A DNA stretch of 37,533 nt from Saccoglossus kowalevskii (GCF_000003605.2 NW_003113472.1:188177-225709); one strand, 5' to 3'; shown: positions 12,324-24,403, counted from the stretch's first letter. Made by a program: numbers and translations. Notes: generated by a model not told the origin, from the letters alone.

Positions 12324-12381
12324 AATAATTGTCTGATCAACTTTCAAGAGATTACCACAGCTTACAAAAACTTAATTCCAG
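12324..12381 (+). CDS. candidate internal exon, J-domain helix-III-like peptide
   Basis: The 58-nt segment has a strong acceptor (tttgttttttcag) and a good donor (CAG/gttagt). Only one frame is open (phase 0 in, phase 1 out) and it reads NNCLINFQEITTAYKNLIP. The pattern F-x-E-I-x2-AY-x2-L is typical of the third helix of DnaJ J domains. The HPD-bearing helix I-II part is not visible upstream, so it would lie in an unseen exon or left of the window. The phase-1 end fits the TNRC6 chain exon at 25755, giving ...NLIPDDEYKDL. That join, over 13 kb, is inference. It may instead belong to a separate upstream gene or be a chance pseudo-exon. Confidence 0.4.
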
Positions 12382-13301
12382 GTTAGTGAAAATGTTTTCT
12401 TCATTTTTTTATTTTGTATATGTATGCATGTTTCTATGTGATTTAGACGATATTTATTTATACATGTGTACTGGCCGATACATCTGTATATTTAGGCCCT
12501 CACATCTGTATATTTCTAGGTGATTTATGCCCTTGTGTCTATAAAATATTTGCAAAAATATCAATTGAAAAAAAAGTACTAACCCAGTAATAAATCACAT
12601 TAGTCTATAATTACTTGTATTATTTGTGTACCTAGTATATATTTGATTAATTTTCCGGGACATGAAAGGAACATTTGAAATAATATTTATTGAGAAAATA
12701 CATATATATATATATATAGTTTGCCTTCATTATCATTGTTTGTGGTTTCAGCAATGTGAGAATGTTGTGATTTTTGTATGTGTTTATTAAATCAGTGTGT
12801 TAATCTATTCAAATACCTTATATACATGTATAATGAAATGTCAACAGTGATAAAACTAATAAAATACATAACAGTTAGAAAAAGAGAAAAAAATGACAGT
12901 TATTTTATAGTCAGAGTAGGTTGTATTTTATGATCTAGTAGGCAATAAATACAATTTTTGGTTTATTTTTTCTATTAGAGATGTGCTTGTAATGGATTAA
13001 ATATGGTAACAATATCAACATTGGATGATAAATCATGTGTATGATGTGTTTAGTGTTTGTATTTCATGTTGTGGGAGCTAGTAACTGGCAGTTGTCTGAA
13101 TTGTCTATATGAATAACTGGGTGAGAAGGTTGTTTTGTCAGTTGCAAAGTCAGAATAAAATGACTGTATCATATGTGAATTCAAAGGCTGAGCTTCTATA
13201 ATATACGGTACCAAACAAAAAAAAGGTAAAAATTTTATAAATCTATTTTAAAGATGAATTAATAAGTCAGTTATAGCCACAACAGTTCTGACCAAATTTA
13301 A
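12382..13301. other. non-coding; short AT microsatellite
   Basis: No gene seen. A run catatatatatatatatatag lies near 12701-12719. Confidence 0.5.
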
Positions 13302-14365
13302 ATGTATCCCAGACCAGACCATGTATCAGACGATTACATGGCTCCCTCTCAGATCAGACCATGTATCAGAAGAATACATTGCTCCCTCACTGACCAGACC
13401 ATATATCAGAAGAATACATTGCTCCCTCCTGCTCCCAGACCATATATCAGAATAATACATGGCTCCCTCCCAGACAAGACCATATATCAGAAGAATACAT
13501 GGCTCCCTCCCAGACAAGACCTTATATTTGAAGAATACATGGCTCCCTCCCACTTCCAGACCATGTATCAGAAGGATACATGGCTCCCTACCGCTCCCAG
13601 AGCATATATCAGAAGAATACATGGCTCCCTACCGCTCCCAGAGCATATATCAGAAGAATACATGGCTCCCTACCACTCCCTGAGCATATAATAGAAGAAT
13701 ACATGGCTCCCTCCTGCTCTCAGACCATATATCAGAAGAATGCATGGCTTCCTGACCAGACCATTTATCAGAAGAATACATGGCTCCCTCCCAGACAAGA
13801 CCATGTATCAGAAGAATACATGGCTCCTTCCCAGACAAGCTAGACCATGTATCAGAAGAATACATGGCTCCCTTCTGCTCTCAGACCATATATCAGAAGA
13901 ATACATGGCTCCCTCCCAGACAAGACCATATATCAGAAGAATACATGGCTTCCTCCCAGACAAGACCATATATCAGAAGAATACATGGCTCCCTCCCAGA
14001 CAAGCTAGACCATGTATCAGAAGAATACATGGCTCCCTCCCGCTTCCAGATCATGTATCAGAAAAATACATGGCTCCCTCCCAGACAAGACCATATATCA
14101 GAAGAATACATGGCTCCCTCCCAGACAAGACCATGTATCAGAAGAATACATGGCTCCCTCCTGCTCTCAGACCATATATCAGAAGAATGCATGGCTTCCT
14201 GACCAGACCATGTATCAGAAGATTACATGGCTCCCTCATAGACCAGAGCATATATCAGAAGAATACATGGCTCCCTCCCTGACCAGACCATGTATCAGAA
14301 GAATACATGGCTCCCTCACAGACCAGACCATGTATCAGAAGAATACATGGCTTCATCCCAACCAG
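13302..14365. repeat. about 40-bp minisatellite, each unit able to form a hairpin
   Basis: About 26 tandem units of 36-46 bp, core 'ccatatatcagaagaatacatggctccctcccagacaaga' (40 bp). Variants replace the last part with tgctctcaga, cttccaga, cgctcccaga or gaccaga. Units written with ccatgtat contain CCATGTAT and ATACATGG separated by the 7 bases cagaaga, an 8-bp perfect stem. The more common ccatatat form breaks one pair. Long open frames across the array on both strands (up to about 239 codons) arise from missing stops in the unit and shift register with unit length, so I do not call proteins. Confidence 0.93.
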
Positions 14366-15580
14366 GTATCAATAGAATCAACACATTATGGTCCCAGACT
14401 GGGTATTGACAGAACACATGAAAAGGTCACTTCGTTTTGCAGAGATGCTGATAATAAATACATGTACAATGTACCTGGTACTTCTATGAAATCAACAACA
14501 GTACATGTACATTATTCTGAATACAGGAAGCACCTGTCCCAACTATACATGTATGCTACAGTGCACCCTGTAATTTTAATACTGCTTTTGATTATTCATA
14601 ATAATAAACAATACAGTCAGAGTCTAAGAATGGAAGAAAATTTACCAGGTGGTCTGCCCCAAGCAGTAACTTACTTAAGAGTACATTCACATATTGCAGA
14701 ATTAAAATGTATCAATTTTTTTTCTATTTGATTAATACATGTTTTTGTTTTTTTAATTCATTTTGTGCAATAGACATTATTTCACTTGATGGAACATTCT
14801 AATAAATTTATATAAATATTGAAGATGCCACTATTATTCATTCATAGCTTGAATCTTGCTGTTATTACTCCATTCTTCAGGCATGTTCCAGCATCAGCCA
14901 GCATGTTTCTATAAAGTAAAATTTGTTCCATCTTCCGATCCCACCTTGATTTGTTAGATAAGAAACAAGCAGTAGCAAGTTCTGTGCATCTGCTTTGACA
15001 ATCTTGAAAGTGAATCTTCAAGGATATTAACCAGCCTGAACTTTTGTTAACGCAATATTTTACTGGAGTCACCAAAATTATTACATTCATATTCAATACA
15101 GACCACTGTGTTATCACTAAAATAATCATAGTCATCATGATGTGTCAAATTCAACACAAGTTCAATGCAACATATACAATGCAAGCCAAATTTGTTTCAC
15201 AGTAGCGCTTTGGTGAATACAGGTGCTAATAGTTGTGGGTAAGAAATCAGATAGGAAGTAAATGGGTATGCAAGTGAAATAACTGACAATTTTTAGTGTA
15301 TTTTTTCAATCACTAGAAATTGAGAAGAAAAAAACAAACAGGTGTACTGAAACTTATTGCTATTGAAGGAGACATATTCCCTGTTTTTATTAATTAATTT
15401 GAGCAAATCTGATGTTGCAGGGATATTATGAAGAACAATACATTCTGTGTTTGAATTTGTGTGGTCACATACCAATGAAATGTAAAGCTTTGTTGGGTTC
15501 TACTTTGAAAGCTCAATACGCCTTAATTAATATGTACCCGCTGATATATATGTTATTTTCCTGAAATATTTTGGTCATAC
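14366..15580. other. non-coding, no recognisable feature
   Basis: No supported exon. The open frame that continues out of the minisatellite to 14731 has no recognisable content, and the minus-strand frame at 14842-15138 is also unrecognised. Confidence 0.45.
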
Positions 15581-15890
15581 ACGCTACATGTTAAATTGAT
15601 CAGATTAAGCATTCATGAGCCATAAATGCACAAATTGTGGCCATTTTTGACAAAAATTTAAGATTAAAATTATTTTATTTTTCTCATTATAAAATTTAGC
15701 CATACATCCTATATGTAAATATTAAGTTGATGGGTTAAAGCACAAAGCTACTACATATGTCCTAAATTGTGGCCATTTTTGCCAAAAATCCAAGATTAAA
15801 ATTATTGTATTTTCTTGTAAGAAGCTATACGCTACATTTCAAATATCAAGTTGATTGTTCAAGGCTCCCCTGTGAAACACACGGCAAAAA
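15580..15890. repeat. diverged direct repeats, about 130 bp period
   Basis: The sentence 'attgtggccatttttgacaaa..t..aagattaaaattatt' occurs near 15634 and again near 15766 (132 bp apart). It is preceded each time by 'catac..c.a.at.t.aa.tt.a...gatt' (about 15576, 15701, 15826). Further weak copies may continue to about 16100 ('gacaaa', 'aaatcaaaga'). The organisation resembles the internal repeats of the 4517-5300 element. Confidence 0.65.
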
Positions 15891-16560
15891 TCAAAGATGG
15901 TAGCAAAATCATGTGACTGATCCAAATTATTTGTTTGAGTTTGGTATGGAGATGCAACATGGCAAATTTCAAAATAATTAGATAAATGTGGCTTCAGTAA
16001 AAAATGTAATTCCTGTTTAGAAGAAATCAAAGACGACAGACCAATCACAACAAGCGACTCAAACTTGTATAAGCAATATACATAGATGCTAAGAAACAAA
16101 TTTCAGTTCAATATGTTCATTGCTTCTGAAGAAGAAGATTTTAAGTGATTTTTTTACCATTTTTCGAGGGCAAAAAAGCATGGCAGAAAAAGTCATGTGG
16201 TTGCTAATGTTTTAATTTGTGAAATAGATAGCTCATATATCAATAATCCTACTACAAAAAGTCAGAATGGCCACTTCCAGTTCAACTTCTATCCAAGGTG
16301 GCTCCCAAACCATTGACCAATCAAAATTCTAAAGTTAAGTGCACTAGTTCTCATAGTTCCTGATATGCTTGAGAAGTTTCAGAAGTCTACAGGCAACAGT
16401 TTTTAAGTTCTAGGGTGATAAAGAAATGGCGACGGAAGAAGAAGAACAAACAGTGTAAATTCCTATCAGTGAAATAAAGCAAAGCTGTGTGGCGCGGTTC
16501 GCGTGGACGGGTTTCATGTTCTCTGCACGTAATAAGCTCGGTTATTAAGCATCCTTTTTT
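15891..16560. other. non-coding flank of SINE and repeats
   Basis: No gene supported. The minus-strand frames here and across the SINE are not recognisable. Confidence 0.45.
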
Positions 16561-16650
16561 GGGGATGCCCGGTGGCCGAGGGGAAGACGTGTAGTGGCGT
16601 GAAGCTAGGCGATTAGGTGCCGTACGTGAGCGCCGGTTCGAGTCACGCAC
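16561..16650 (+). repeat. tRNA-derived SINE head (tRNA-like, not a functional tRNA)
   Basis: The segment has a box-A-like TGGCCGAGGGG (16573-16583) and a box-B GGTTCGAGTC (16635-16644). The spacing of about 62 bases fits a class II (Leu/Ser-type) tRNA with a long variable arm. The acceptor stem does not pair and the T-stem has two mismatches, so it is not a working tRNA gene. This is what a tRNA-derived SINE promoter region looks like. The SINE body and its 3' end are not delimited. Confidence 0.75.
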
Positions 16651-17869
16651 ACACTATGTGTTTACTATAATTAGACATAGTCTTTACCTTGCCGTTTATT
16701 CGGTGTTATTTGCTTGCTAAAGCAAAGCACAGTCCTGTACAGTATATATCATTGTCCATATTTGGACATTGCATGAAATCATAGATGTCCTTATATTATT
16801 TATTATTTATTAAGGGTTAAAGAGGATTACTTTCTGGCTTTTCATTGGCCCCTAAACCTGCATAATGTAAAATCATTCAATTAAATACATATGTGTAGTT
16901 TTAGGTGTCTAGGGAATTGTAAAAAAAAACTAAAATGAAATAATTTCAATAAATTGAATAAGAATATCATTTGCACATTATTGTTATCAGCATGTTTTTT
17001 GTCTGGGTGGTAAAATTACATGCACATGTATATACACATGTATATACATGTTCCAGGGCTGCAGGCCTACATTATTCGAATGGTTCTGGCTGGCTCCATA
17101 CAAGCAAAATTTATAAAAAATTAAGTAATATGTACTTCTGGTGCAACAAAGGCATTTCCTTAATCGTTATAACAATTTATAAAATTCAAATTGAAACAAG
17201 AGGGTTATGTTGACCGATTGGATTACATTGGAACATTTTCAAATGATGCCCATGCATACTGTTATTATTGATTAGATGGTTTGATTTGATTGCCATTGTA
17301 ATTTATCAATATTTTTAAAAATCAAAAGAATGCCTTTGTTGAGCCAAGAGTAACTCTACATATTAACACAGGCATATATAATTTTGGTAACAACATTTTA
17401 GTATAAAAACAAGAATAAATTTTCTTCAAAGTGCTGTATATATGATGATTCTGCACTTTATTTATTACAGGTACTGGTTGAATGTCTGCTCATATTGTAA
17501 TATATATATCTTTTTTTGTGGGGTATCAGATAGGTTGGCATAGCAATATTAGTTCTATTTGATTTGTACTGATCGACAATCATGATTGTGGTAATTAATA
17601 TGTTTGAGGCTCTGCTGCTGACAATAATCTGCACAACCTTATAAATTGTGTTGTATGAGTTGTAACATGCTTTGTCTGGTGACCTCAAATTTGTTCTTAT
17701 CTTTGATTGGGGAAGTGATGCTATGAAGTGTAAAATGTTTCCTTACTTCGGATTCTACTGCCTAAAAATGAAATGTGTTATGTAAGATATCTTGCATAAA
17801 CTATGTCTGCATCATCTGTAACCTGACATTTCTGGCTCTAAATATTCCAAGACAGAACAGTTCACCGCC
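16651..17869. other. non-coding, possible SINE body then unique sequence
   Basis: The first about 100 bases may be the body of the SINE. The rest is AT-rich with short acatgtatatacacatg repeats near 17020-17050 and an exact copy (17225-17244) of the 20-mer also at 4493-4512. No gene seen. Confidence 0.45.
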
Positions 17870-18760
17870 CTTTTACCCCATTCAGCGAGCGTCTTTCCGA
17901 CCACAGGCCTTTGTTGTATTGACACAGATGGGGTCATAAGGAGGTCAGGGAGCAGTGTGCCGATCTATGAATATTAATGAGCAGCAAATGGTCTGCCATG
18001 TTTCTTGTATCACGTAGTTTAAATTTAATACAAAAACTAGGCGTCGTCTTCCATTCTACCTCAGTGGAACAGTTTACATTTGTCATTTACAAAGGGGGAT
18101 CGGGTGTTTCTTTACAATTTTCAAGAAATTTCTGCGTTTTGGTGCAAGGAAGGTGAGTAAACTGCGCACATAACTGCGCCATGATCAAATGACCTAGATT
18201 GTAATATGGCGTGTTAGAGAAAATGGCTACGATCGTTGGCGAGGCTTCTCTATTTCTTGTACTTAACGTAAGTTTGCTGGCGATGTGGCCTTGTGCATTA
18301 TTTGGGTATGTGTGTTTGCTGGAATTATCGAGGTGACAAAATGGCAGTTCACAATGCAAATAAAGTGTGGGCAATTCGGAATACAACTACCCTGATCGCC
18401 ATGTTACGACTCGATCGCCATGTTTAAAAACAACAACACTACGCCACATAGCTTCGCCGCTGCCTTGGAGGCGGTTTTTATTATTTTCTTTCGAAGCCAA
18501 TATAACGGTGTGTGCATCACTGAAAATTAATGAAACGCGTAAACATCGTATTTGTTTATGTCGTCGTTCAGGTCTGCCCCTTTGGGTGTGACATTGAAGA
18601 AGAAGAAGAAGCTAGAAATTGACGTCGCTGTCGCATTAACGACTTTGTTTAGTATATTCGCACAGAAATATGTTATGTAGTCTGGGTCTTGACTGTCGAC
18701 CACTTCCTGATTCTATCGACTGTTGCGCTCGTCCTTCTTGTAGGCTCTTTGCTTCTAGCA
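17870..18760. promoter_or_regulatory. CpG-rich block, candidate promoter / 5' exon region
   Basis: CpG dinucleotides are much denser here than in the flanks (for example around 18160-18300, 18380-18480, 18530-18660), and the block contains TGACGTCG (about 18620). It holds two good splice donors on +: AAG/gtgagt at 18152/18153 and AAC/gtaagt at 18267/18268. The first would end an untranslated leader exon, the second a short ATG-containing one. It lies upstream of the TNRC6 chain on the same strand, so I infer it is that gene's promoter region. No TATA box or transcription start can be fixed by eye. Confidence 0.45.
18223..18267 (+). CDS. weak candidate start exon in CpG-rich block
   Basis: An ATG in good context (A at -3, G at +4) opens 15 codons (MATIVGEASLFLVLN) to a strong donor, AAC/gtaagt, phase 0. 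The peptide is hydrophobic and unrecognised. Phase 0 does not fit the exon at 25755 (needs phase 1) or 25477 (needs phase 2), so an unseen partner exon would be required. It may be fortuitous. Confidence 0.18.
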
Positions 18761-20387
18761 TATATATTTACAGTGTTCTTGAAACATATTAGTGTATTTA
18801 AAATTAATCTGAATAGGCGTGATATATCGATTGATTTTTATTTCCCCCTTTTTTACATGCAGTTAAAATAAATAATTTCATGTGCTTGGAAGACTCAAAC
18901 AAAAAGAGTTTGGGTGTGACCTTCCAAGACCTTAAACATGAATGACCAGATCACCTTTGAATTTTGCGTTCAGTATTATTATTAACATGTTTTCATTGTG
19001 CTGCAGTGCTTATTATTTTTTATTCCAAGTGTTTCTATATTAATTCACCATTCTGCATTTTTAAACAGTTGTCTTCACTGTTTGGGATTTAAAAAAAAAG
19101 CATTTATTCGCTACCTAATTCAGTTTGTTGACAGTAACAAGCTAATACATGATTTTAACCCAAAAAAATCAAATCATAGCATTTTCAATGCACAAGTGCA
19201 GCTCTGGTTTGAATTCTTTAAAACTGAAAACATTAGTAACATGTTTTGTTTCTATCTACCATCTGAGAAAGAAAAAATCATCTTAAACATAACTATTTAC
19301 ACATGCTTTACACCTGAATTAAGTTCAAAAGAATGACAACATGACCAAGCATGTCAGCAATGATCCTGTCATTGTGTCTGTTGTTAGTACGGTTTTATCA
19401 TCAACTATTGTTAGTGAAGTATATACAGTATATAGCCCCATCAACATGTAAAAATACCCTCAAATCTGTGTATAGCAACCACCCAAGAGACTTCATTAAA
19501 ATGGTTCTTATAGACAGGTAGTCTTTATATAGAGATTAGATTATATTTTTATGGAGCACCTTACTTGTATATTTGCCCAAAATATAATGAAATGATACTG
19601 CTGCCACAAAAACATAAATTTGAGTTGACAAAATTATATAATGATGTAAGAAAATTAAATATTATCATATATACAGAATGTTAATTATTATCTTCGTTTC
19701 TAAACAAAGGTGAATCTGCAAAAATATTGCTGAAAAATATTCCTTATACACAGGTTTCTTATGCCTTGGGACTGCCTAAAAGTCTCATATAGAGGTGGTC
19801 ACTAATGGTTTGACTTTATTCAGTATATTTTTGTAGACATGCTTTGATATTACCTATGATACATCAGAAAGTATATTTAATTAAAAATAGTTTCTGCTAT
19901 TAGTGCCAGGCTGAAAAAACTGTTACCATGGAAACTACACATTGCTAATTGTGCTCTTGCTGTGTATTGTAATGCAGATATAAATATTACAGTGAAATGT
20001 AAAAATGATCAGTGGTTGTATATGTATTGATAAAGATCAGTTGTTTTGGTTTCATGTTTATGACAATATTTTTGCTCAAAATATCCATGTTCTTTGAGTG
20101 ACTGTTGTAAAACCAACTGTGGTGGTTTGCTGATTTCAAATAGTGTTAACATATTACCATGAAGTATGGTGTATTCTTGGAAGCAAGCTGCATGTCAGTC
20201 GATATTCCAGCTGTACTATCTTTGTGCATACTTTGAGGTATTCTCGTAATAACCTCATATTAATATTGATCAAAACAGTGCTGCATACATGATAGTATTC
20301 TAGAACAGAATTAGTCTATGTATTAGCAGCCTGTTGGTTGGCTGTTCCATGACATATTTATAAATGTTAAAATATTTAAAAAAAAAA
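18761..20387. other. non-coding, no supported gene
   Basis: A 112-codon open frame at 18998-19336 on + has no recognisable motif, is very AT-rich and has phenylalanine/isoleucine-heavy composition typical of chance frames, so it is not called. Confidence 0.45.
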
Positions 20388-20395
20388 GATTGTGC

Positions 20396-21130
20396 CAGGG
20401 GGGAATTGGCACGAGAGGACGCCATCCGATCTGAATGGAACGTTTCGATGTCAGTCGTCTGTAGCCCACCGTCAAAGCAACAACGTCCCGATTATAAACA
20501 GATGAAATAATTTCAGCAATTTCTTTACAGAATAATCCTCAACAAAACTTATAAACATTTCATAGACAAATACAGGCTCCAAAATTATGTCTATTGCAAA
20601 ACAATTCAACCGACAACCAGTTTGACGCCACAATTTCTTGCTGGAGCCAGAGTTCTACGCGTGATTTTATTGCGTTCAAAACTGTTCCATTTCAAACTGC
20701 GCATCCACACACACTGTGGTTTCTCGAAATGCATACTAATTAGGTGACTTGTCACTAATAAAAGTCACCGAAAACATTTTGAGCAATAGTACTAGAGTGT
20801 AATATAAACGTGCCTCTGCATTCTCCATGAATTTCGTAACTTGCTATGATCATGGTAAAGAGAAAACATGTGCTTACTTTCAACAGTTAGCTGGAGTCCG
20901 ATCGAAAACGTGTCTCAAAAAATACCTTTACATCATTTTTTCGATTATTTTTTTCAGCTCGTAACGATAGAATCAGTCAATTTAGAACTAACAATTTTTT
21001 ACATGTATGCTATCAGAAAGCATTTTGGAACAATTTTACTGAAAAGACGAGTTTTTCATTGCTCATGAATATTAATTTATGCAAATAAGACGATTATTTC
21101 AACCAATCGTGTCATGCAACTCCCCCCCTG
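20396..21130. mobile_element. hAT-type non-autonomous DNA transposon with perfect 8-bp TSD
   Basis: The element starts CAGGGGGGAATTG and ends in the near-complement CAACTCCCCCCCTG. It is flanked on both sides by GATTGTGC (20388-20395 and 21131-21138), a perfect 8-bp target-site duplication, and CAGGG termini are typical of hAT elements. The 735-bp interior is moderately CpG-rich and has no recognisable transposase, so it would depend on an enzyme in trans. It ends 230 bp before the candidate ATG exon at 21361. Confidence 0.9.
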
Positions 21131-21360
21131 GATTGTGCATTTCAGTATTCTCCTCAGGAAAATAGCATAGAGTATGGTCTAATTTACATAACAATATAAC
21201 ATGTTAATCACCTCTGTTGTATTCATTGTTGTGCTAAATTGGCTCTGCTGTTTATCACAAATACTGGAGACTCGGTATCTATACACCAGGCAGAAATTGA
21301 TACTTTGAAAAACTTGACAACAAACGAGCTGCTGTCTAATTGGTCTGACTGACTGTTGCG

Positions 21361-21395
21361 ATGTTTGGGTTGGGAGGCCAGTTAGGCACAATCTT
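21361..21395 (+). CDS. TNRC6: candidate alternative first coding exon of TNRC6
   Basis: ATG at 21361 opens 11 codons plus 2 bases (MFGLGGQLGTI) to a perfect GTAAGT donor at 21396. An in-frame TGA lies 15 bases upstream. Phase 2 out matches the phase needed by the exon at 25477, giving FKFIRKTLLFR and then DDEYKDL of the main chain. A possible acceptor (caccaggcag) near 21296 would let an untranslated exon from the CpG-rich block join here. The peptide is not recognised, and such phase matches can occur by chance. Confidence 0.4.
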
Positions 21396-24333
21396 GTAAG
21401 TAGCTTCTCTCAGGTTTTTAGGTAATGAAGTTAGTTTTTATTATGAAGGTAGTTTCACTTGGTAGTTATATGATACGTAATGTGCCAAACTTTGTGACTT
21501 CTAACAATTTTTCCTTTCAGTGTATAGGTTGCAAACTACTTGCGTTATATTACTGGTAGCGATGTCTATTTTTATGCCCTGATAGATTGTAGCTTATTGC
21601 AGTGTTGCTAAGCAAGGAAAAAATGGCTTGGTTTACTCAATATGGAGTCACTACATAAACAGTTTCTGTTTCATTTTTCTATGTACCCAAGTTTGAGTAG
21701 TATCACTTTGCCTTCCTATAAGGACATGGACCAGCCAGTTGTGGAAAGCGAAATACTATAAAAACATATTCACAAAATTTGTAAATATCCATACATTTAT
21801 TATACACTTTGTTAGAATTTTTTTTATCTGAAGGAATCCCACTTAGTAAATTGATTTTAGAATTTGAAAGAATGTTTGTCACCAACTCTTAATGATTAAC
21901 TTAACTGTCTTTGTTATTATTTGCGTGTATAACACAGAACAGCCATCTATTGGAAATATTCAACTAAACTAAAAGACGCTCTTTGTAATTGTAAAGCATC
22001 CTCCCCCCTTTCATCACTGCATGTTATGTGTTTTACTGTCTGAAATGCAATAATTTTAACTTGTTCCTTAATGTCATATGAATGCCAACAGTGCATAGCC
22101 CTGTTATTCATCAGCTGTTGGCACTTGTTTGGATGGGAATAAATTTATAGGCAGTACTGCAGACAGTCATGATTTTTGTTGTTGTATTTAATCATATTTC
22201 ATTGGTAGCATGCACATTCTCACGTCGTTCTAGAATCCCAATGTTTGCCATTTGAATTGAGGTTTTGGGAAATCAGCTTTGTAAATTTTTATTTTTAGGC
22301 CTGATAGAAATATTTTTTTTTTTTTTTTCAGGATTGATGTTGTTTATTGATTTGTAAGACAACTTATTTGATCACTGTAGTTTATAATTGTTGAGAAAAT
22401 CAATATTAATTGTAATGTTAAGATAGGTTAGTAGGTTATGGGTCAAATTCAAAACCAGATTGAACTGGATTAGGGTTGACCATCCTTCACTCTTTAAACA
22501 CTTTTGGTGCATCATTTTGCATAATATGTTATTTTTTTTTGATAATTTCTTCGATAATTTTGAACCAAATAAACATAATTTTTCATTGATTACAGGTCTG
22601 GATCAAATCTTTAGAGAACAAAAATGCATGTTTTCATTTTGGAAATGTTAATACAGGTTGGCACTCAGCACTCAAAGGATTAAACCAAGGCTTAATTATT
22701 AGCTAGGGCTTGTTTTGATGATAACTATCAAGTTCATCAATTCAAAACCTGGTGAATATTAACATTTAACAATAGAATGTAATTCTGTTTCTTTTACTTG
22801 TGAATTTAAAATTTTGCAAATATCCCAGAAACATCAAATCTGTATAGCCATCACACCATTCTGGTTGCACTCCTGGATAGTTCACTGCATATTCAAGTCT
22901 TGTGATTGCTGAAACGCTCTTCTCCGTTGTCAGAATCTGTAAAGACAAGGTTAATAAAGTATAATATTTGTCATTTAATTACATTTACAGTGTGTTACTT
23001 TTTTTTTTGATATGAAATAAAAGTAAAATTTGACTTAGTTTCATCGATCAGAAGCGATTATTTTTGATCACTTGATTTCTTTGGTAAAAAACATAGACCC
23101 GCCATTGTTTGTGACGCATTAGTTGACCGACATGTGTCCTTTGACCCGATGAGTCAAGCCATTAACCAATCAGAATGCTGCATGGTAATGCCGATAAAAC
23201 CCAAAGTTTTCCGAATGGTAGTGATCATAAAAATTACATTGCGGAAGTAAAGTAATGTCATAGCACAATGTGTTGGTATCGATTTAAGTTGAAAACTACA
23301 TTTTTGATTTTCTCAAGAGGTGATTAGCAATTTTTAAAAGGTAAAATAGGTCTTGAAAGAAGAGTTTTTACATGATTCGCAATGATATGAGTTAAAATGT
23401 ATTTTACCCAATCATGCAATAAACACATTTTTTTCTTTGATCATGTTATATCAAGGTGGAATTGATTTTGAAAGAATTTTAGCTTTTAATTTAAAGACTG
23501 AGTCGATCTTCAGACTAATGTTGTATTAACTTACAAACAAGGAGGTGCTAATATCACAAAATTGACTAGCCACATCCTGCGACTAGGTCTTTTGTTTACA
23601 AATTATAATCCAGGACTGGCAGGATGCATATCGGTAAGTAATTATAATAACAATCGCACAATAGTCCTGGTCGGAAGCATTTCTTTGGAGGTCGCTGATT
23701 TTGAGTGTCAGTCAGGCCGACCAGCGTAGCGAGATTCCTGTCAACAATAATGAATATTATTAGCGTAAAATAATAAATTAATATCAGAATGTTTTGTGTT
23801 GTGTTAGTGGCCATATAAATAAATAGTTGTGATTCAATTTAATGGAATGTTTGGTTCACATTGCACCTCATTCAGTTATTAATTATAATAGGTATTTTTG
23901 TTTACATTATATATGTTGCTACAGCGAGAAGAGTATGCATCATTGACAAATATGGATATTGCAAGTTGTTTCAATTTTCTTTATTTTACTTTGTGAAATG
24001 CCTACCATGCCTCATTGTTATTGCTGGCTGTGTTAGACACTGTTTTTCATTGTTTGGTTAATTCCTGTAGGTAGTACCTGAAAGGCATTATGTCTTGTAA
24101 TTAAGTTATCTGTGATGTTTTAACAGATTCAGTGGCGTTGCTGTCTGTAAGCAGTGAGAGTAGTGTTCAGAGGCCCATTATTATTACATCATTGGACATT
24201 TCCATTATGAGCAGTATCTTTTACAAATAGAAAGTCGTCTTTTAATGGTAATGCGGCTTTTCAGCTCGTAAAATGTTTTTCATATACTGTCAATCAAGGC
24301 GTTACTTTAGTTTATTATACCTGTGTTTGTTTG

Positions 24334-24334
<1 letters not shown>
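21396..24334. other. probable intron or 5' flank; no gene seen
   Basis: AT-rich. It includes a T17 tract before a good acceptor at about 22331 whose downstream frames close quickly, a segment shared with 35.1 kb (23117-23190, listed), and a weak exon-like piece at 23933-23969 after gctacag with a poor donor. None is called. Confidence 0.45.
23117..23190 (-). repeat. segment shared in inverted orientation with 35085-35160
   Basis: Here: 'ttgaccgacatgtgtcctttgacccgatgagtcaagccattaaccaatcagaatgctg'. The reverse complement of 35.09-35.16 kb reads similarly, with 'gtcctttgacc.atg.gtcaag', 'taa..aatcagaatgctg' and 'ttgacc.aca' all present in order. The matching copy lies inside the Tc-like element at 34658-35547, so this is a fragment of that family or of sequence it captured. 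Confidence 0.65.

Positions 24335-24403
<69 letters not shown>
24335..24403. repeat. (TG)34 microsatellite
   Basis: Uninterrupted TG dinucleotide run of 69 bases, preceded by tttgtttgttgt. It lies in the probable first intron of the TNRC6 gene. Likely length-polymorphic. Confidence 0.98.

Noticed and set aside
13302-14731. Overlapping frames of up to 239 codons with YQKNTWLPP/IRRIHGSLP repeats
   Set aside because: Minisatellite translation. Frames change with unit length and are open on both strands.
16561-16650. A functional tRNA-Leu or tRNA-Ser gene
   Set aside because: The acceptor stem does not pair and the T-stem has two mismatches, so it is better explained as a SINE head.
18998-19336. 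112-codon open frame
   Set aside because: Composition follows AT richness and there is no recognisable motif, splice support or conserved pattern.
20400-20416. 'gaattggcacgag', resembling a cDNA-library adaptor (GAATTCGGCACGAG)
   Set aside because: It is not the exact adaptor and lies inside the terminus of a transposon with matching inverted end and target duplication, so it is genomic.
23933-23969. 37-nt exon-like piece after gctacag, phase-compatible with 25755
   Set aside because: The donor (GCAA/gttgtt) is poor and the polypyrimidine tract is weak.
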